Assembly: GCA_030068145.1 (NCBI GenBank)
Contig: JAPJBO010000190.1
Coordinates: forward strand, 1-64,000
Length of the DNA: 64,000 bases
Direction: 5' to 3'
Origin: Diplonema papillatum
Taxonomy: Eukaryota; Euglenozoa; Diplonemea; Diplonemida; Diplonemidae
A program made the translations under genes and the position numbers. The notes under the pieces are model-generated. The model made no database searches. It was not told where the DNA came from and worked only from the letters and a program-made list of their open reading frames with translations. Shown in pieces: positions 20,865 to 32,371 of the stretch (position 1 is the stretch's first letter; the number at the start of each line of letters is the position of its first letter).

Positions 20865-20990
20865 CGTTCAAGCACACGTGTCAGAATCCGCTGTCCGTTT
20901 CAAGACGGACTAAGGCACCGAAGGTCGCTGTGTCTGCCAAAGAGCTTGCGAGCGTTTAACCACATCAGGTCGACGGGAACTACCGAACCG
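20865..20990 (-). pseudogene. Degenerate LSU rRNA fragment
   Basis: The plus strand has CTGTCCGTTTCAAGACGGAC and then TCGCTGTGTCTG and TTGCGAGCGTTTAACCAC. It parallels 31215-31300, where the LSU match is nearly perfect. Bases are lost in the conserved core, so this copy is older. Confidence 0.6.
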
Positions 20991-23267
20991 CGGCGTAGCG
21001 CGTCGGTAGGTCACGAATACACGCGCACATTGACCGCCTGGCCGGAGGCACTAGACAGATCTTGTGTTGCGTGGGGGGAGAGAGTCTAGTGGAGTAAAAT
21101 ACACAGTTTCTGACTAGGTTCGGAATTGCTCTTCAGGAGCGGCGCGGGGGAAACGTCACTTGAAGCGAGTTCTGTGGACGGGCTTCCGCAGCATCACTGC
21201 GGGAGGGAGGTTCTTGCTTCGTGACGCTAACGCGAGTGCAGACAGCTGGGAAAGCAGGGGAGCAACTGCAAGATGGTCGGGGGGGAATGCTGCTGGTGGC
21301 CCCATGGGGGCGGCGGGCGCAAATGACACAAGAGGGTAGAAAGGAAAAGTACAGGCGGAATACCCTACTCAAAAACGTAGGGGGGCGGCTTTGGTCGGAT
21401 CAAGAAACAAGGGGGGTGTGCCCCTTGGCCATGACTGAGTGCTGCTGGGAGGCGAGCAGGCCAGCGCCATACTCAACACAGCGTCTTTGGTGACGTTGTG
21501 TGCTTTGTCGATGCTGTGTAAACGTAGACACAGCTTGGTATGGAACGTGATTGCGGCCTCTGATGTAGACCTTGTCGACCAGTGGTTTTCTTCTCATCGC
21601 TCGATGTCCATTTTGATGCAGGAAGCCATGCGTTGTCCTAGCAACCCCTAGTCGCGCACTCCCTCGGGGGAGGACCGGACTGGTTCGAAGTACGAACACT
21701 TCCAGAGTTGTCGTGGCCGTTGGTCACATGTGGTCGCAGTTTCCATCTTGGGTGCGACAACGTTCCGGTTGTATGAAATATCCGAACGGTGTTCTTTGCG
21801 TTCTCGTTCTTTGTTGCTGCGGACTTGCACTTTTTTGTTTCTCGGGGGCGGCCAGACTCCAGAGGGGAGGGCGGACGGGATGGCACGGTGCGAGTCCGAC
21901 TGCAAGCGGTGCATGTTGGCTTGAGTGCCATCACTCATATCTTTCTATTTATCCGCTCAGCTACAAAATGATTCTTGGACTTTCGCTTCTCGCGGGTGTT
22001 CTATTGCGGAGTGTTAACGGCTACTCGACATAGCGTGTCACTCGGTGACTTTGAGGTGCTTCGTGGACGCTGTATCACACAGCGCGGCCAGCTAGCATCG
22101 CGGTTTCTTGGTGGACAGTGTCGAGCAGTGATTTTTGGCATCGCTCGAAGACCATAATTCGATGCCACGCAGGAACTCCTGCGTGGGCCCCTCGCAACAA
22201 GCGTTTTGCTCCCGACCGGCGCGTCTGCGCCGGAGCATCAGACCCGCGTGCCAATCCTTGAGGACGCAGCACAATCTTGGCTCCGTCCAGGTACGGCTTG
22301 CCGCACGCTGCGCCGCAAAGCCGTCTCATTGTTAACGATAAGGCGCGGTTCAGAATTCTGCTCAACCATTCTTGGGCGGGGCAACGATCTTTTCTCTAGC
22401 CTGCTTGTCCAGTGCCCGTGGACCCTCCGTAGCTGTACGGTAAGCCTGCGGGTGCTCACTGACTGCAAGTGCAGCATGCTTACGCCTGGCACTAAACGGA
22501 CATGCCCGTGTTTAGTCCGCGAGCATATTCGCTCCTCTGAGATTGTCGCAGTCGGCTGCCCCTTCGAGAGAGCATTTCCTGCAAGGAAGGTGCGGAATCA
22601 AAACCCTGACAGTCCGCCGCGGTACGTTGGGTCTTCCGGTTGCGAACTCGCCCGTTGGCGTGGTGGCTACGGAGCACGTTTTCGAATTCTGCTGCCAGAC
22701 GGACCGTGCCGAGAGAGCGTGCGTGTGAAGGCAGTACACACAAGTCCTAGCAGCTCCTAGGCCAAGCGCTTCTTCAGAGACGTCGCGAATACCTTCTGCC
22801 AACTCTGCGTGATTATTGTTTTGTAGCGAGGGGGGTCCCGGGGGGACTACGGGAGTGCAAGAACGTGCTGGGAATGGCAGTCCTTTCCGCATTGTGTTGC
22901 GGCCCACGGACACTGCAATCGATTGCCTTCCTCTCTCTCGAGTATTCATTGCAGTGCACTCATTCAAAGTTACGCTTCATACCACTGTAGACTCGGGCAC
23001 GGCACAGTCGATGCTTTTGCCGTACGGTTCTCCTTCGTACGAGAGGTTTTCCTGCGGTGCGGGTTTGGATTTTCGGGGAAAAGACTCGTCGAGTTCAATC
23101 TGAGGTCTCCAGAATCTGGTGGCGGGGAATCTTAGTGTCATGCTTGGGGGGGGATCCAGTTGGAAAAATCGCTTCGGACCTCATCCTTGGAAGCTGCGAG
23201 CTCCCGCTAACCCGGGATGCGCTAAAAATATTCTCCGGTTCAGCTAACTTCGCCTGGACGTCTTTGA
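20991..23267. other. Intergenic stretch with one LSU-like scrap
   Basis: At 22250-22275 the plus strand carries TGCCAATCCTTGAGGACGCA, the LSU-associated string. Several 90-180-codon frames exist on both strands (for example minus 22512-22967) but show no domain or sustained codon bias. I see no other feature. Confidence 0.4.
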
Positions 23268-26200
23268 TTAGGGAACGTGTCCGATCGCGCATACCATTTC
23301 GGCGAAATCATTGCCCGGGTCGAAAATGAGCGAGTCGTCAAGTCCGACAACATTGGCGACCGGGATGCAGTTGATGTTGTGCCTGCGTGACTCTTGCCGC
23401 GTGGAATGTCGATGGTACACGCTGTAGACACAAATGAGAGAGGTGGAAACAGCAATGAGGATGAGGATCCAGCCGTATACTGGCATCCCGCTGTCGCTGC
23501 CACCCTCTGCTGCACCAGTGGGCGGAGGATTGAGGGAGCGGCCGCACACCGCCCACGAGATGTTACTGCCGTCATGTTGGTGTTTCTTGGGACACGCTTC
23601 GCCGACTGGACACGAAATCAGCGAGCCGTCGCCGGTGTGGGCGCAGCCTTCGTACTCCTCCCCATCGGCCGTCCAGGAAGACGGGCACTCGCAGTCCGGG
23701 TCTACACAATAAGCCCAGGCAGACTCATTCTTTAGCGTAGGTTCCTGAAATGTGCACGGCGACTCGATGAAACACCAGCTGTTCCCACCATCCAATCGTT
23801 GGCACCCGTAGTACTCGGCTTGGTCCCAAACCCAAGTTGGCTTACACTTGCAGGCGGAACACTTCACGAATGCATTGTTCTGCGCGGGAACCGGAGTCGG
23901 AGCTTCCGCACACGGCACATGCGCGGCCGTGCAATACTCCACTCCCGCATCGATTACACAGTCTCCCCCACACTCGCAAGCCACCGCCGGATCCTCGTCG
24001 CCGGTGCATGCCACGTACCGATACCCGTCTACGTGTGCTATTGCCGTTTCGCAATCGCTACTCACTTTGCACCAAGGGCTCGAGGGGGAGTCGGGTGTCG
24101 TTGCGCATCCGCCGTATACGCCGCTTTTGTGCTCCCAGTACGCTTCGCAGTCGCAAGGCGACACTTCGCAGGTGATTGTGTGCAGGATGCTCGAAGTAGT
24201 TGGATCTACGTACTCCTGTGACAGCGTGCAGGCTTCAGACACCGCGCACCAAGGGGTGGAGAAGTTGGGGTGGTGGCTCGGCGAAGCGCCGCAACCAGCG
24301 TATTCCGTGCCGTTGAAGGACCAACTGTGGAGGCAATGGCACGCCGGAGGCAAACACTTTGCGTACGCGTAGTTCGGCACTGTAGGAGCAGGCGCCGTTG
24401 CACAGGGCGGGTTGGCTACAGTACAGTAGTAATGCGACCGATCCGAAGACTCGGTACATGCACTTGCGCATTCACACGGGACGGCTGGTTTGAGCCCGTC
24501 ATCGCAGGATCTGTATTTGTAGAAGTACCCACTCTGCTCATCCGTCGTATTCAAAATCCCAGGACCCTCACACGAATCGGGAACCATACACCACGGGTTC
24601 CCCGGGCGATCTATGGTGGTCTGACACCCTGTGTACGTTACCCCGGATACTGCCCACCTCTGCAAGCATTGGCATCCATCGGGCGGGCCCGTAGGCGGGC
24701 CAGGAGTTTGAGGAGCAGCTGAGGGAGAATCGGTCGGGGGAGCTTGCGTTTCGTTGGGGCAGACGATGAACTTATAACGGGTCAAAGACGCGTCCCACCC
24801 AAGGGTGGCATCCAAACACGAATGGTGCACTTGGCACCACCGTTCGCCTGGCCACTCCCCGGTCTCGGCGCATCCCGAGTAGTTTACGCCGCCGTGTTCC
24901 CAGTGCTCCAAGCACTCGCACGCATCGAATGCAATGCACACGGCCTTGTGGATCGTCTGGTTGTTCGATGGATCAACAATTTCCTGACTTGACAAGCACG
25001 ACTCATTGACAGCGCACCACATGCCCTGTTCCACATCCTCCCCGGCGGCAGCGCCACACGACGCATACGACGTTCCATTGAACTCCCACTGGCTTAAGCA
25101 TTCGCAGGCGGGCGCGACGCACGCCGCAAACGCGGACTTGCCTGCGTTTGCCTCAGGCGCGCTCCTGCAGGGCGCGTTGCCGACTTCGCAATAACCGCCG
25201 GTGACCGCGTCTGTGCAATTGCTGCACGAACAGGGGACGTGGGGATCAGCCCCGTCCGCGCAGTAGCGGAACGTGAACGGGTTGTTTGTGACTGGATCGA
25301 AGCCAGTCTCAGCGACAGACTTGTCGCATCCGCTGGAAATGATGCACCAAGGCATCCCGGGCGATGTGTTAATTGTCTGGCAGCCACTGTACTCGACCTT
25401 AGCGTACGTCCAGCTGTCCATACAAACGCAATGGTCAACAGGCGGTGGCATCGTATCCGGGGCAGGTGAAGATGGCGGAGACGCCGTCTCTGGCGCAGAG
25501 GTGCTCGGGACACATTTGAGGTACGCGAAATTGCCCGAGGGACGTGGGGTAGGCGCGTCTGCGCAGGGCAAAGGATCGCCCGCCGTGCACCAGCCCTCGG
25601 AGCTGCAAGTCGAGTTGCAAACGCAAGGAGTTCCCGGAACGGTGTCGCCCGGGCAGTGTCTGTACGCGTAGGGTTCTTGCGTCGCACTCTCGAGGGCGTA
25701 CGTCGAGTTGTGGCAGAGAGCGCTTACTTTGCACCAGGGGCGCGAAGGGGCGTCAGGCGTTGTGGCACAACCGCTGTGGGTGAGCCCTTCGTGTTGCCAT
25801 TCTTCCAAGCAATCGCACGCCGATTCAGGGATGCAGGTGGAAATGGGGACAGTAGAGTTGGTCTCGGTGTCGAAGTTGTCGTCCGCCGTCGCGCAGGACG
25901 AACTCTGGACCATGCAAGAGTACTCGTCACGCAAATCTCCGGTACAGCCTTCATACACAGTCCCGTTCAGACTCCATGATTCGAGACATGCACACTCTGT
26001 TGGAACGCACCCCACGTACGCCTTCTCGCTGCCTGACACCGCGGGGGCTGCTACACAGGGGGCGTTAGCAACAACGCAAAACGGAGGATCGGCATTCAAG
26101 CATTCAGCACTGCACAAGCAGTCTATTGTGTCATCGACTCCTTCTGAACAACCTTTGTACCTGATTGTGGCAAGGGTTACGGGGTCTAAGGCTGAGTAGG

Positions 26201-28640
26201 AGTAGGGGGCTGTGCATGTAGCACTAGTCTGGCACCACGAATTGTGAACGAGATCGTCCCGCGGAGGTGTGGACGCGCAGCCTTCGTAACTTTCACCGCC
26301 GTATTGCCATGCATCCAGACAAGCACAGTCCGGCGCTTGCGAGGGGGCCTCAGTGTCAGGCGCTTTGGAAGGATTTGCTGTGTCTGGCGCTTTTGAAGGA
26401 CCTGTTGTGGCTGGGGCCGCAGTGACAGGCGCTTTGGAAGGACCTGCTGTGTCTGGGGCCTCAGTGCCAGGCGCTTTGGAGGGAGCTGCTGTGTCCGGCG
26501 CTTGTGAAGGACCTGTTGTGTCCGGGGCCGCAGTGTCAGGCGCTTTGGAAGGATTTGCCGTGTCTGGCGCTTTTGAAGGACCTGTTGTGTCCGGGGCCGC
26601 AGTGTCAGGCGCTTTGGAAGGGACATGAGTGTCAGGCGCTTTGGAAGGGACATCAGTGTCAGGCGCTTTGGAAGGGCCATCAGTGTCAGGCGCTTGTGAA
26701 GGACCTGTTGTGTCTGGGGTCGCAGTGTCAGGCGCTTTGGAAGGGACATCAGTGTCAGGCGCTTTGGAAGGATTTGCTGTGTCTGGCGCTTTTGAAGGAC
26801 CTGTCGTGTCTGGGCCCGCAGTGTCAGGCGCTTTGGAAGGGACATGAGTGTCAGGCGCTTTGGAAGGGACATCAGTGTCAGGCGCTTTGGAAGGATTTGC
26901 TGTGTCTGGCGCTTTTGAAGGACCTGTCGTGTCTGGGCCCGCAGTGTCAGGCGCTTTGGAAGGGACATGAGTGTCAGGCGCTTTGGAAGGGACATCAGTG
27001 TCAGGCGCTTTGGAAGGGCCATCAGTGTCAGGCGCTTGTGAAGGACCTGTTGTGTCTGGGGCCGCAGTGTCAGGCGCTTTGGAAGGGACATCAGTGTCAG
27101 GCGCTTTGGAAGGGCCATCAGTGTCAGGCGCTTGTGAAGGACCTGTTGTGTCTGGGGCCGCAGTGTCAGGCGCTTTGGAAGGGACATCAGTGTCAGGCGC
27201 TTTGGAAGGGCCATCAGTGTCAGGCGCTTGTGAAGGACCTGTTGTGTCTGGGGCCGCAGTGTCAGGCGCTTTGGAAGGGACATCAGTGTCAGGCGCTTTG
27301 GAAGGGCCATCAGTGTCAGGCGCTTGTGAAGGACCTGTTGTGTCTGGGGCCGCAGTGTCAGGCGCTTTGGAAGGGACATCAGTGTCAGGCGCTTTGGAAG
27401 GGACATGAGTGTCAGGCGCTTTGGAAGGGCCATCAGTGTCAGGCGCTTGTGAAGGACCTGTTGTGTCTGGGACCGCAGTGTCAGGTGCTTTGGAAGGGAC
27501 ATCAGTGTCAGGCGCTTTGGAAGGGCCATCAGTGTCAGGCGCTTGTGAAATACCTGTTGTGTCTGGGGCCGCAGTGTCAGGCGCTTTGGAAGGGACATCA
27601 GTGTCAGGCGCTTTGGAAGGGACATCAGTGTCAGGCGCTTTGGAAGGGCCATCAGTGTCAGGCGCTTTGGAGGGGTCTGACACTGCCAGCAATAGGTCAA
27701 TGGATGCTGCTTGCAAGGGGGCGTCAGCTGGGATGCATCGTACATACGCGAGGGTAGACGGTGGGTTCGGTGTGGGGGCTGCAGCGCAAGGTGTCACAGC
27801 GGGCTCGCACCAACCGCCTTGGTTGCAACTGCCTGTGCAAGTACAAACGACGCCTGGATCCACATCACCGGCACACTGGCGGTAGAAGAACGTGGCCCCG
27901 GTAAGGCCATCGACACCGAAGGTCGAGTCGAAACAACTACTTTGGACGATACACCACGGCAGTGACGGGGAGTCCTCCGTTGTCGCACAGCCGAAGTGCG
28001 TCACACCTTCGTATTCCCAGCTTGCCAAGCAGGCGCAGGCATCGGGCTGTACGCAGCCGGTTAACGCAACGAAAAAGCCAGGGTTTGCGGGGTCAGCAAC
28101 ACCCACGGCCGCAGCGCACGCATCCCCGGAGACAGCGCAGGCAGCTTCATGTCCTGGCAATGCCGTGTTGGGCAGTGCCGTGCTGCAATTCGCGTACTGC
28201 ACTCCGCCGAAGCTCCAGTGTTTCTTGCACGTGCACTCTTCCGGGGTGCACCGCATAAAGGCCGAGTTCCCGTTGCTGCCGGCAGGTGTACTCCTACACG
28301 GCGCATCGGCCACGCTGCAATATCCGACGATTTCGTTCATACACTCGGAGGCGCACCGGCACTCCACGCCGGGGTCGACGTTGTCATTGCACCCCACGTA
28401 CAAAAACTCGCCAGCGGTTCCTGGAAACGCGATCCGCGCGTGGCTCTCATTGCATGCCGCGGCCACTTTACACCATGTGGGAAAGTCCACGGCGCTGCTC
28501 ATCGGAGTCGACGCGCAGCTCGCGTAAGCCAGGCCGCCATACTCCCAAGACGGCAAGCACTCACAGAGCCCGGCACCACAGGCACCGTGTAGCAGGAGGG
28601 TCAGCACGAGCAACGCAGGATCGACTTGCGTCCCCCACAT
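23268..28640 (-). CDS. Giant Cys-rich type I membrane protein with FN2-like modules and a PSKAPDT repeat stem
   Basis: About 1790 residues in one open frame. I start at MWGTQVDPALLVLTLLLHGA (28640), a clear signal peptide; the frame is open to 28814 but that lacks signal logic. Fourteen Cys modules share the pattern C-x-C-L-x-x-W-x-x-x-G-x-x-Y-x-G-C-x-T-x(n)-PWC-x-V-x-x-C. This resembles fibronectin type II domains. Three modules precede and eleven follow a stem of several hundred residues made of PSKAPDT-type repeats. A single membrane span (WILILIAVSTSLICVY) lies near residue 1730, with a short basic cytoplasmic tail. I infer a surface adhesin or glycan-binding receptor with many N-x-S/T sites. 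A GTATGC donor-like site just after 23295 means the last residues may be intron. Confidence 0.75.
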   Translation of the reverse strand: MWGTQVDPALLVLTLLLHGACGAGLCECLPSWEYGGLAYASCASTPMSSAVDFPTWCKVAAACNESHARIAFPGTAGEFLYVGCNDNVDPGVECRCASECMNEIVGYCSVADAPCRSTPAGSNGNSAFMRCTPEECTCKKHWSFGGVQYANCSTALPNTALPGHEAACAVSGDACAAAVGVADPANPGFFVALTGCVQPDACACLASWEYEGVTHFGCATTEDSPSLPWCIVQSSCFDSTFGVDGLTGATFFYRQCAGDVDPGVVCTCTGSCNQGGWCEPAVTPCAAAPTPNPPSTLAYVRCIPADAPLQAASIDLLLAVSDPSKAPDTDGPSKAPDTDVPSKAPDTDVPSKAPDTAAPDTTGISQAPDTDGPSKAPDTDVPSKAPDTAVPDTTGPSQAPDTDGPSKAPDTHVPSKAPDTDVPSKAPDTAAPDTTGPSQAPDTDGPSKAPDTDVPSKAPDTAAPDTTGPSQAPDTDGPSKAPDTDVPSKAPDTAAPDTTGPSQAPDTDGPSKAPDTDVPSKAPDTAAPDTTGPSQAPDTDGPSKAPDTDVPSKAPDTHVPSKAPDTAGPDTTGPSKAPDTANPSKAPDTDVPSKAPDTHVPSKAPDTAGPDTTGPSKAPDTANPSKAPDTDVPSKAPDTATPDTTGPSQAPDTDGPSKAPDTDVPSKAPDTHVPSKAPDTAAPDTTGPSKAPDTANPSKAPDTAAPDTTGPSQAPDTAAPSKAPGTEAPDTAGPSKAPVTAAPATTGPSKAPDTANPSKAPDTEAPSQAPDCACLDAWQYGGESYEGCASTPPRDDLVHNSWCQTSATCTAPYSYSALDPVTLATIRYKGCSEGVDDTIDCLCSAECLNADPPFCVVANAPCVAAPAVSGSEKAYVGCVPTECACLESWSLNGTVYEGCTGDLRDEYSCMVQSSSCATADDNFDTETNSTVPISTCIPESACDCLEEWQHEGLTHSGCATTPDAPSRPWCKVSALCHNSTYALESATQEPYAYRHCPGDTVPGTPCVCNSTCSSEGWCTAGDPLPCADAPTPRPSGNFAYLKCVPSTSAPETASPPSSPAPDTMPPPVDHCVCMDSWTYAKVEYSGCQTINTSPGMPWCIISSGCDKSVAETGFDPVTNNPFTFRYCADGADPHVPCSCSNCTDAVTGGYCEVGNAPCRSAPEANAGKSAFAACVAPACECLSQWEFNGTSYASCGAAAGEDVEQGMWCAVNESCLSSQEIVDPSNNQTIHKAVCIAFDACECLEHWEHGGVNYSGCAETGEWPGERWCQVHHSCLDATLGWDASLTRYKFIVCPNETQAPPTDSPSAAPQTPGPPTGPPDGCQCLQRWAVSGVTYTGCQTTIDRPGNPWCMVPDSCEGPGILNTTDEQSGYFYKYRSCDDGLKPAVPCECASACTESSDRSHYYCTVANPPCATAPAPTVPNYAYAKCLPPACHCLHSWSFNGTEYAGCGASPSHHPNFSTPWCAVSEACTLSQEYVDPTTSSILHTITCEVSPCDCEAYWEHKSGVYGGCATTPDSPSSPWCKVSSDCETAIAHVDGYRYVACTGDEDPAVACECGGDCVIDAGVEYCTAAHVPCAEAPTPVPAQNNAFVKCSACKCKPTWVWDQAEYYGCQRLDGGNSWCFIESPCTFQEPTLKNESAWAYCVDPDCECPSSWTADGEEYEGCAHTGDGSLISCPVGEACPKKHQHDGSNISWAVCGRSLNPPPTGAAEGGSDSGMPVYGWILILIAVSTSLICVYSVYHRHSTRQESRRHNINCIPVANVVGLDDSLIFDPGNDFAEMVCAIGHVP
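26340..27680 (-). repeat. 27-bp coding minisatellite encoding PSKAPDTD(V/G)
   Basis: About 1.3 kb of tandem 27-bp units (plus strand GGCGCTTTGGAAGGGACATC and so on) with higher-order variants such as a 36-45-bp GPSQAPDT/AAPDTT step. The period is a multiple of three, so copy-number change keeps the frame. All six frames stay open for hundreds of codons, and I treat every other frame as a shadow. Confidence 0.95.
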
Positions 28641-31124
28641 TGAGCTCTTCAGGACGCGCACATGGAGATTCGATGTGGGTGAGTGAGAGCGGGACGGAAG
28701 GAAACAATGCGCAGGAAGCTTGTGCGTGGTGTTTTTTTTTTTTTCTTTCTCTGGTCTTCTGATTCCTGTGTTGCAGTTGAAGGAATGGCGGCGACAAGAG
28801 AGAGAACACAGCAAGTCAAAGGGTGCGGATGTCCACTGTCAGGCTGGATTCAGGATGCCCTAAAGAAAACAGGCAGGGATAGCACGAACCTCTCAACCCA
28901 CCGTGTCATCATTGCGATCGTCATCACGCTTACAAGAGTTACTCTACCCTTCGGCAAAAACTCCCTGGAGCACAGAGAACCCTGTAGTCGATTGGCTGCT
29001 TTGGTCGAACCTGCACTTCTCCAGTTGACTTTTATCAGGCCCGTTTCATTCGTCGCAGAACCGAATTTTATAGCCCGGGCTCACGTCGCCTTCGTTTGGT
29101 CTAGTAACTCAGTGGTGCGCCGGGGTCGGCCGGGTTGCGCCTCTTCTTTGTTCTGCATCACCCCTCGCAACCGTTCCCTGTCTGGTACTTCGAGGCCCAG
29201 AGCTTCCGATTAAATAGAGATTCTACCATATTTCTTTTTATCTACAGGCGTCTTTCCGCCTCCTCTCCGGTGTCATGGTGACGGTGTTTGCCCGGGAGGT
29301 CGAAATTGAGCAAGGACGCCAGATAGCGTACGAAAGACCGGTCACGACGGGACATTCTGCTAGAGGTAACAAACTAGCACAAATACATTGCCAGGCTTCC
29401 CGCTAGATTGCGAGTGCTATAAGACACTCGGAGGCGCCTGTTTCGACGGAGGCTAGAACCAAGTCAAGTTAGCCGTGTTTGAACACTGCCAGAACCACTA
29501 CACGTCCCTCTCGGAGGCCTCAGGAACGATTCGAAGTCCGCGAGGAGAAGTCGATAGGAATGTCTTACCTCAAGATCTTCGCGGGACGACGGTTGGATTG
29601 GTGTGTTGCAAGGAGGACGGGATCCTTGGGCAGAGGGTGTCCGTTCGGCGTTACCCAGACACAAAGACGGAGACGGCGCATGCACATGTACACCACATAC
29701 GATGGGCCTCAGAGACAACCCCGTTCCTGAAGTTTCCGATCCAGTTTAGCTCTCCTACAATGGCGCGGTTCAGTGATCTTGCTTCGGGTCCTGTTCGGGT
29801 TGTGAAACCATAACGGAACGAGGGGCACGAATGAGTGCACAACAACGAGACAGACGTGATGGATCCGGACGAGCTCTAGCAGTACTACGCAAGCATACGC
29901 AACGCTTGTACAAAACACGAAACGAGTTTCGAGTGTGAGGCGTAACCCAGAAAACTCGTCTCGTCCCTCGCGGTCCCACTAACCCATTTTAAAACTGGAA
30001 GCGCAAGCCGAAAGTCAGGATCCTCCTCCTCCTCTCTAGGGCTATTAGGAAACGCTGGAATGTGTCCTTAACATGGAAGCAGTTGGTGCTGTCTTGCAAG
30101 TAACCACGTGACGTAGACGCAACCGTACGCCTCACCCCGAGAAAGCCACCAGCCACCGCCCCAGCTGAAGCGAAAGACCCTTGGTCTTTCGCTTGGTCTG
30201 TTGTGCAGGGAAACCACAAGAGCACAAAACACAGCATGTGTCAGGGAGCAACCGAACTTTTCAGGCACAAGAACCTTATAAATTCATGAAAGCCACTGGA
30301 CACTGAGACCGCAATGCAGTGCGAGATTCATTGAAAATGACACTGACACTGAGGCCGCTATACAGTGCGATACACGGTGATGCGTGCTCAAACTAAACAG
30401 TTCCCTGCCTCAGTTAAAGGGGGGCTTTCCGCGAAGTGTGCCTCTCCAAAAAAAGAAATTTGCGCAAAACCCACAATTGTATGCAATTTTGGACCTCAAT
30501 GCAAAAGAATCTGCAGCGACAGACTGAAAGCGTAACTCAGCGAAAACCCCCCCGGCTCCGTATTTGGCAGGCGGGCCATGCCCTCAAACGAGCATACCTC
30601 GGTTGGGATGTGGCCAGGGTTCACGACTATGTGGTTCCCCGGTCCCAGTTTCACGTGGGACCGCGGGAGTTCTTCGAAACTGCTGCCCGCCGACTTGCGG
30701 CTCGGCGCGTCGGGGAGCAAGAAACTGCTCGCCAGAGCGCCCATTACCAAGGCCAGGAACCCGCACGCCATGGCGTACGAGACCCCGAGTCCACCTCCAC
30801 CGCCATCGCGCTTTACCTCACGCTGCCGGAACAAGTTGGTCTTGCACAAAACCGGAGACCGCCGCAGCATTTCCGGCCGGGAGGGGGACGAAGGGTTGGG
30901 TGGAAGGGGGCCCTATCTCGTTTATTCCAGACTGGATTTCGCCTCGAAAGGTCTCTGTTCCACCAGCTGAGATCGAAGCTGGTCTGGGTGGTAGCCCGAG
31001 TAAAGAGGAAAGGGTGAAAGCGGAAGCAAATACTCGCGGTTACGGGCGGAGGGCAAGAGCAGACTCGGCACGCAGAATCCCGAAGAACCGCTGCTGGAAA
31101 GCAGGATTGTCGGAAGGCGCCGCG
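28641..31124. other. Intergenic stretch with one candidate exon
   Basis: A minus-strand candidate exon at about 30598-30870 contains a likely membrane span (YAMACGFLALVMGALASSFL), then SSFEELPRSHVKLGPGNHIV and ends at a GTATGC donor, the same hexamer as the HSP70 donor. I could not find its partner exons. Elsewhere I see no gene; frames are short and mixed. Confidence 0.35.
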
Positions 31125-31300
31125 CAACGGGGCTGTGCTGCGTCCTCAAGGATTGGCACGTCTCCCTTTCAGTGCTGCTTGTGGGTTTGACACCCTAAGC
31201 CTCGCACACGTGGTAGACTCCTTGGTCCGTGTTTCAAGACGGGTAGTAGAAGATCGCTGTGTCTGGCATGAGTCTGCGAGCGTTTAACCACGTCAGGCCA
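31125..31300 (-). pseudogene. LSU (28S) rRNA fragment
   Basis: The minus strand reads CCCGTCTTGAAACACGGACC, AAGGAGTCTA, GTGTGCGAG, GGGTGTCAAACCC and CACTGAAAGG in the order of the conserved D2-D3 flank of 28S rRNA. It continues into TGCCAATCCTTGAGGACGCA, which recurs near 20.4 and 22.3 kb. It breaks off on both sides and is not part of an rDNA unit. Confidence 0.8.
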
Positions 31301-31714
31301 GCGGGAGCAAGGACGTTGTCCGAAGACGCCGACACTCACCCTTCGCTGCCGCGGGTCACCTCCTCAACTCATTCCTATCCTGGTCGATCCGTGTAACACG
31401 TCAACACCTGTCCCCTTCCTTCGGTAAGAACCGTTAGTGGGGGCATCTTTTTTACTCCAGCGTCTGAGGCTCCGGGGGCACGTTGGAGCCAACCTTCCTG
31501 GTTGTTGTGTCAGGTTGACACCATGTTGCAGCCCAGTATCGGTCGGAACACCACGTGTTGTTGCCCAGCGAGCAACCACGATATGGCATCGAGTCAAAAA
31601 AAAAAAAAGACACGTTCTTGCAAGGGTTGTTGCTGCTTCCTCCTTGTCTCCAAAACGTTGCACAGGACTTCGCTTTCTACAAATCAGCGGCATGGATTAC
31701 TAGTTTCAATCTCC

Positions 31715-32019
31715 ACGTACGTGGTCACAGCACAATTTCTTCGCGTTTCAACGCAGCCTGCCGGCGGGCGTTCTGCTTGCGCTCGAGGGTGTTCTTCTCC
31801 CCGCTGTGCGGCCACCGATGGGTCAAGGGTCACGTTGAGCCGCGTCGAAGTCCCGTACGCGACGGGCCGTTGGTGTGCACGTGGTGGCCGAAGCAAGATT
31901 TCGAACGGAAAGGAGGTGGATGTTACCTCCTTCCTGTTCCTCGCTTCCGTGTCGACGAGAAAGGTGACCTTCCACTCGATTCTCGCGGCTTTCCAGCCAG
32001 CTTTCGGCACACAACAAAC
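31715..32019 (-). pseudogene. 3'-exon copy 4 of the 32.7-35.4 kb gene, most decayed
   Basis: It still encodes VAYGTSTRLNVTLDPSVAAQ in one frame but has lost several blocks. The unit start GGTCACAGCACAATTTCTTC is kept. Confidence 0.75.
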
Positions 32020-32371
32020 ACACGTGGTCACAGCACAATTTCTTCCCGTTTCAACACAGTGTGCCGCTTTTTAATTACGTTCTGCTTGCGCTAGAGTGTG
32101 TTCTCCCGCTGCGCGGCCACCGACGAGTCGAGGGTCACGTTGAGCCGCGTCGAAGTCCCGTACGCGGGCACGGGGCCGCCGGGGCCGTTGGTGTACAAAA
32201 AGTGCACGTGGTGGCCGAGCAAGAGCTCGAACGGCGACGTGAACTTCACCTCCCTCAGGTTCCCCGGGACGACAGAAGGCGGCGCGCTGAAGGCCAGTTC
32301 CAGGCGGGCGCGTTGCTCGCCGGGGCGTCGACGAAGGAGCTGATCTTCTGCTCGATTTCTCGCGGGCCTGG
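32020..32371 (-). pseudogene. 3'-exon copy 3, frame-broken
   Basis: It keeps FELLLGHHVHFLYTNGPGG and YGTSTRLNVTLDSSVAAQ. The frame stops early after QRENTL because of a changed codon. Confidence 0.8.

Noticed and set aside
26504..27757. Cys/Gln/Lys-rich plus-strand and Leu/Lys/Arg-rich minus-strand repeat proteins
   Set aside because: Alternative frames of the 27-bp minisatellite; only the PSKAPDT frame is continuous with the Cys modules, signal peptide and membrane span.
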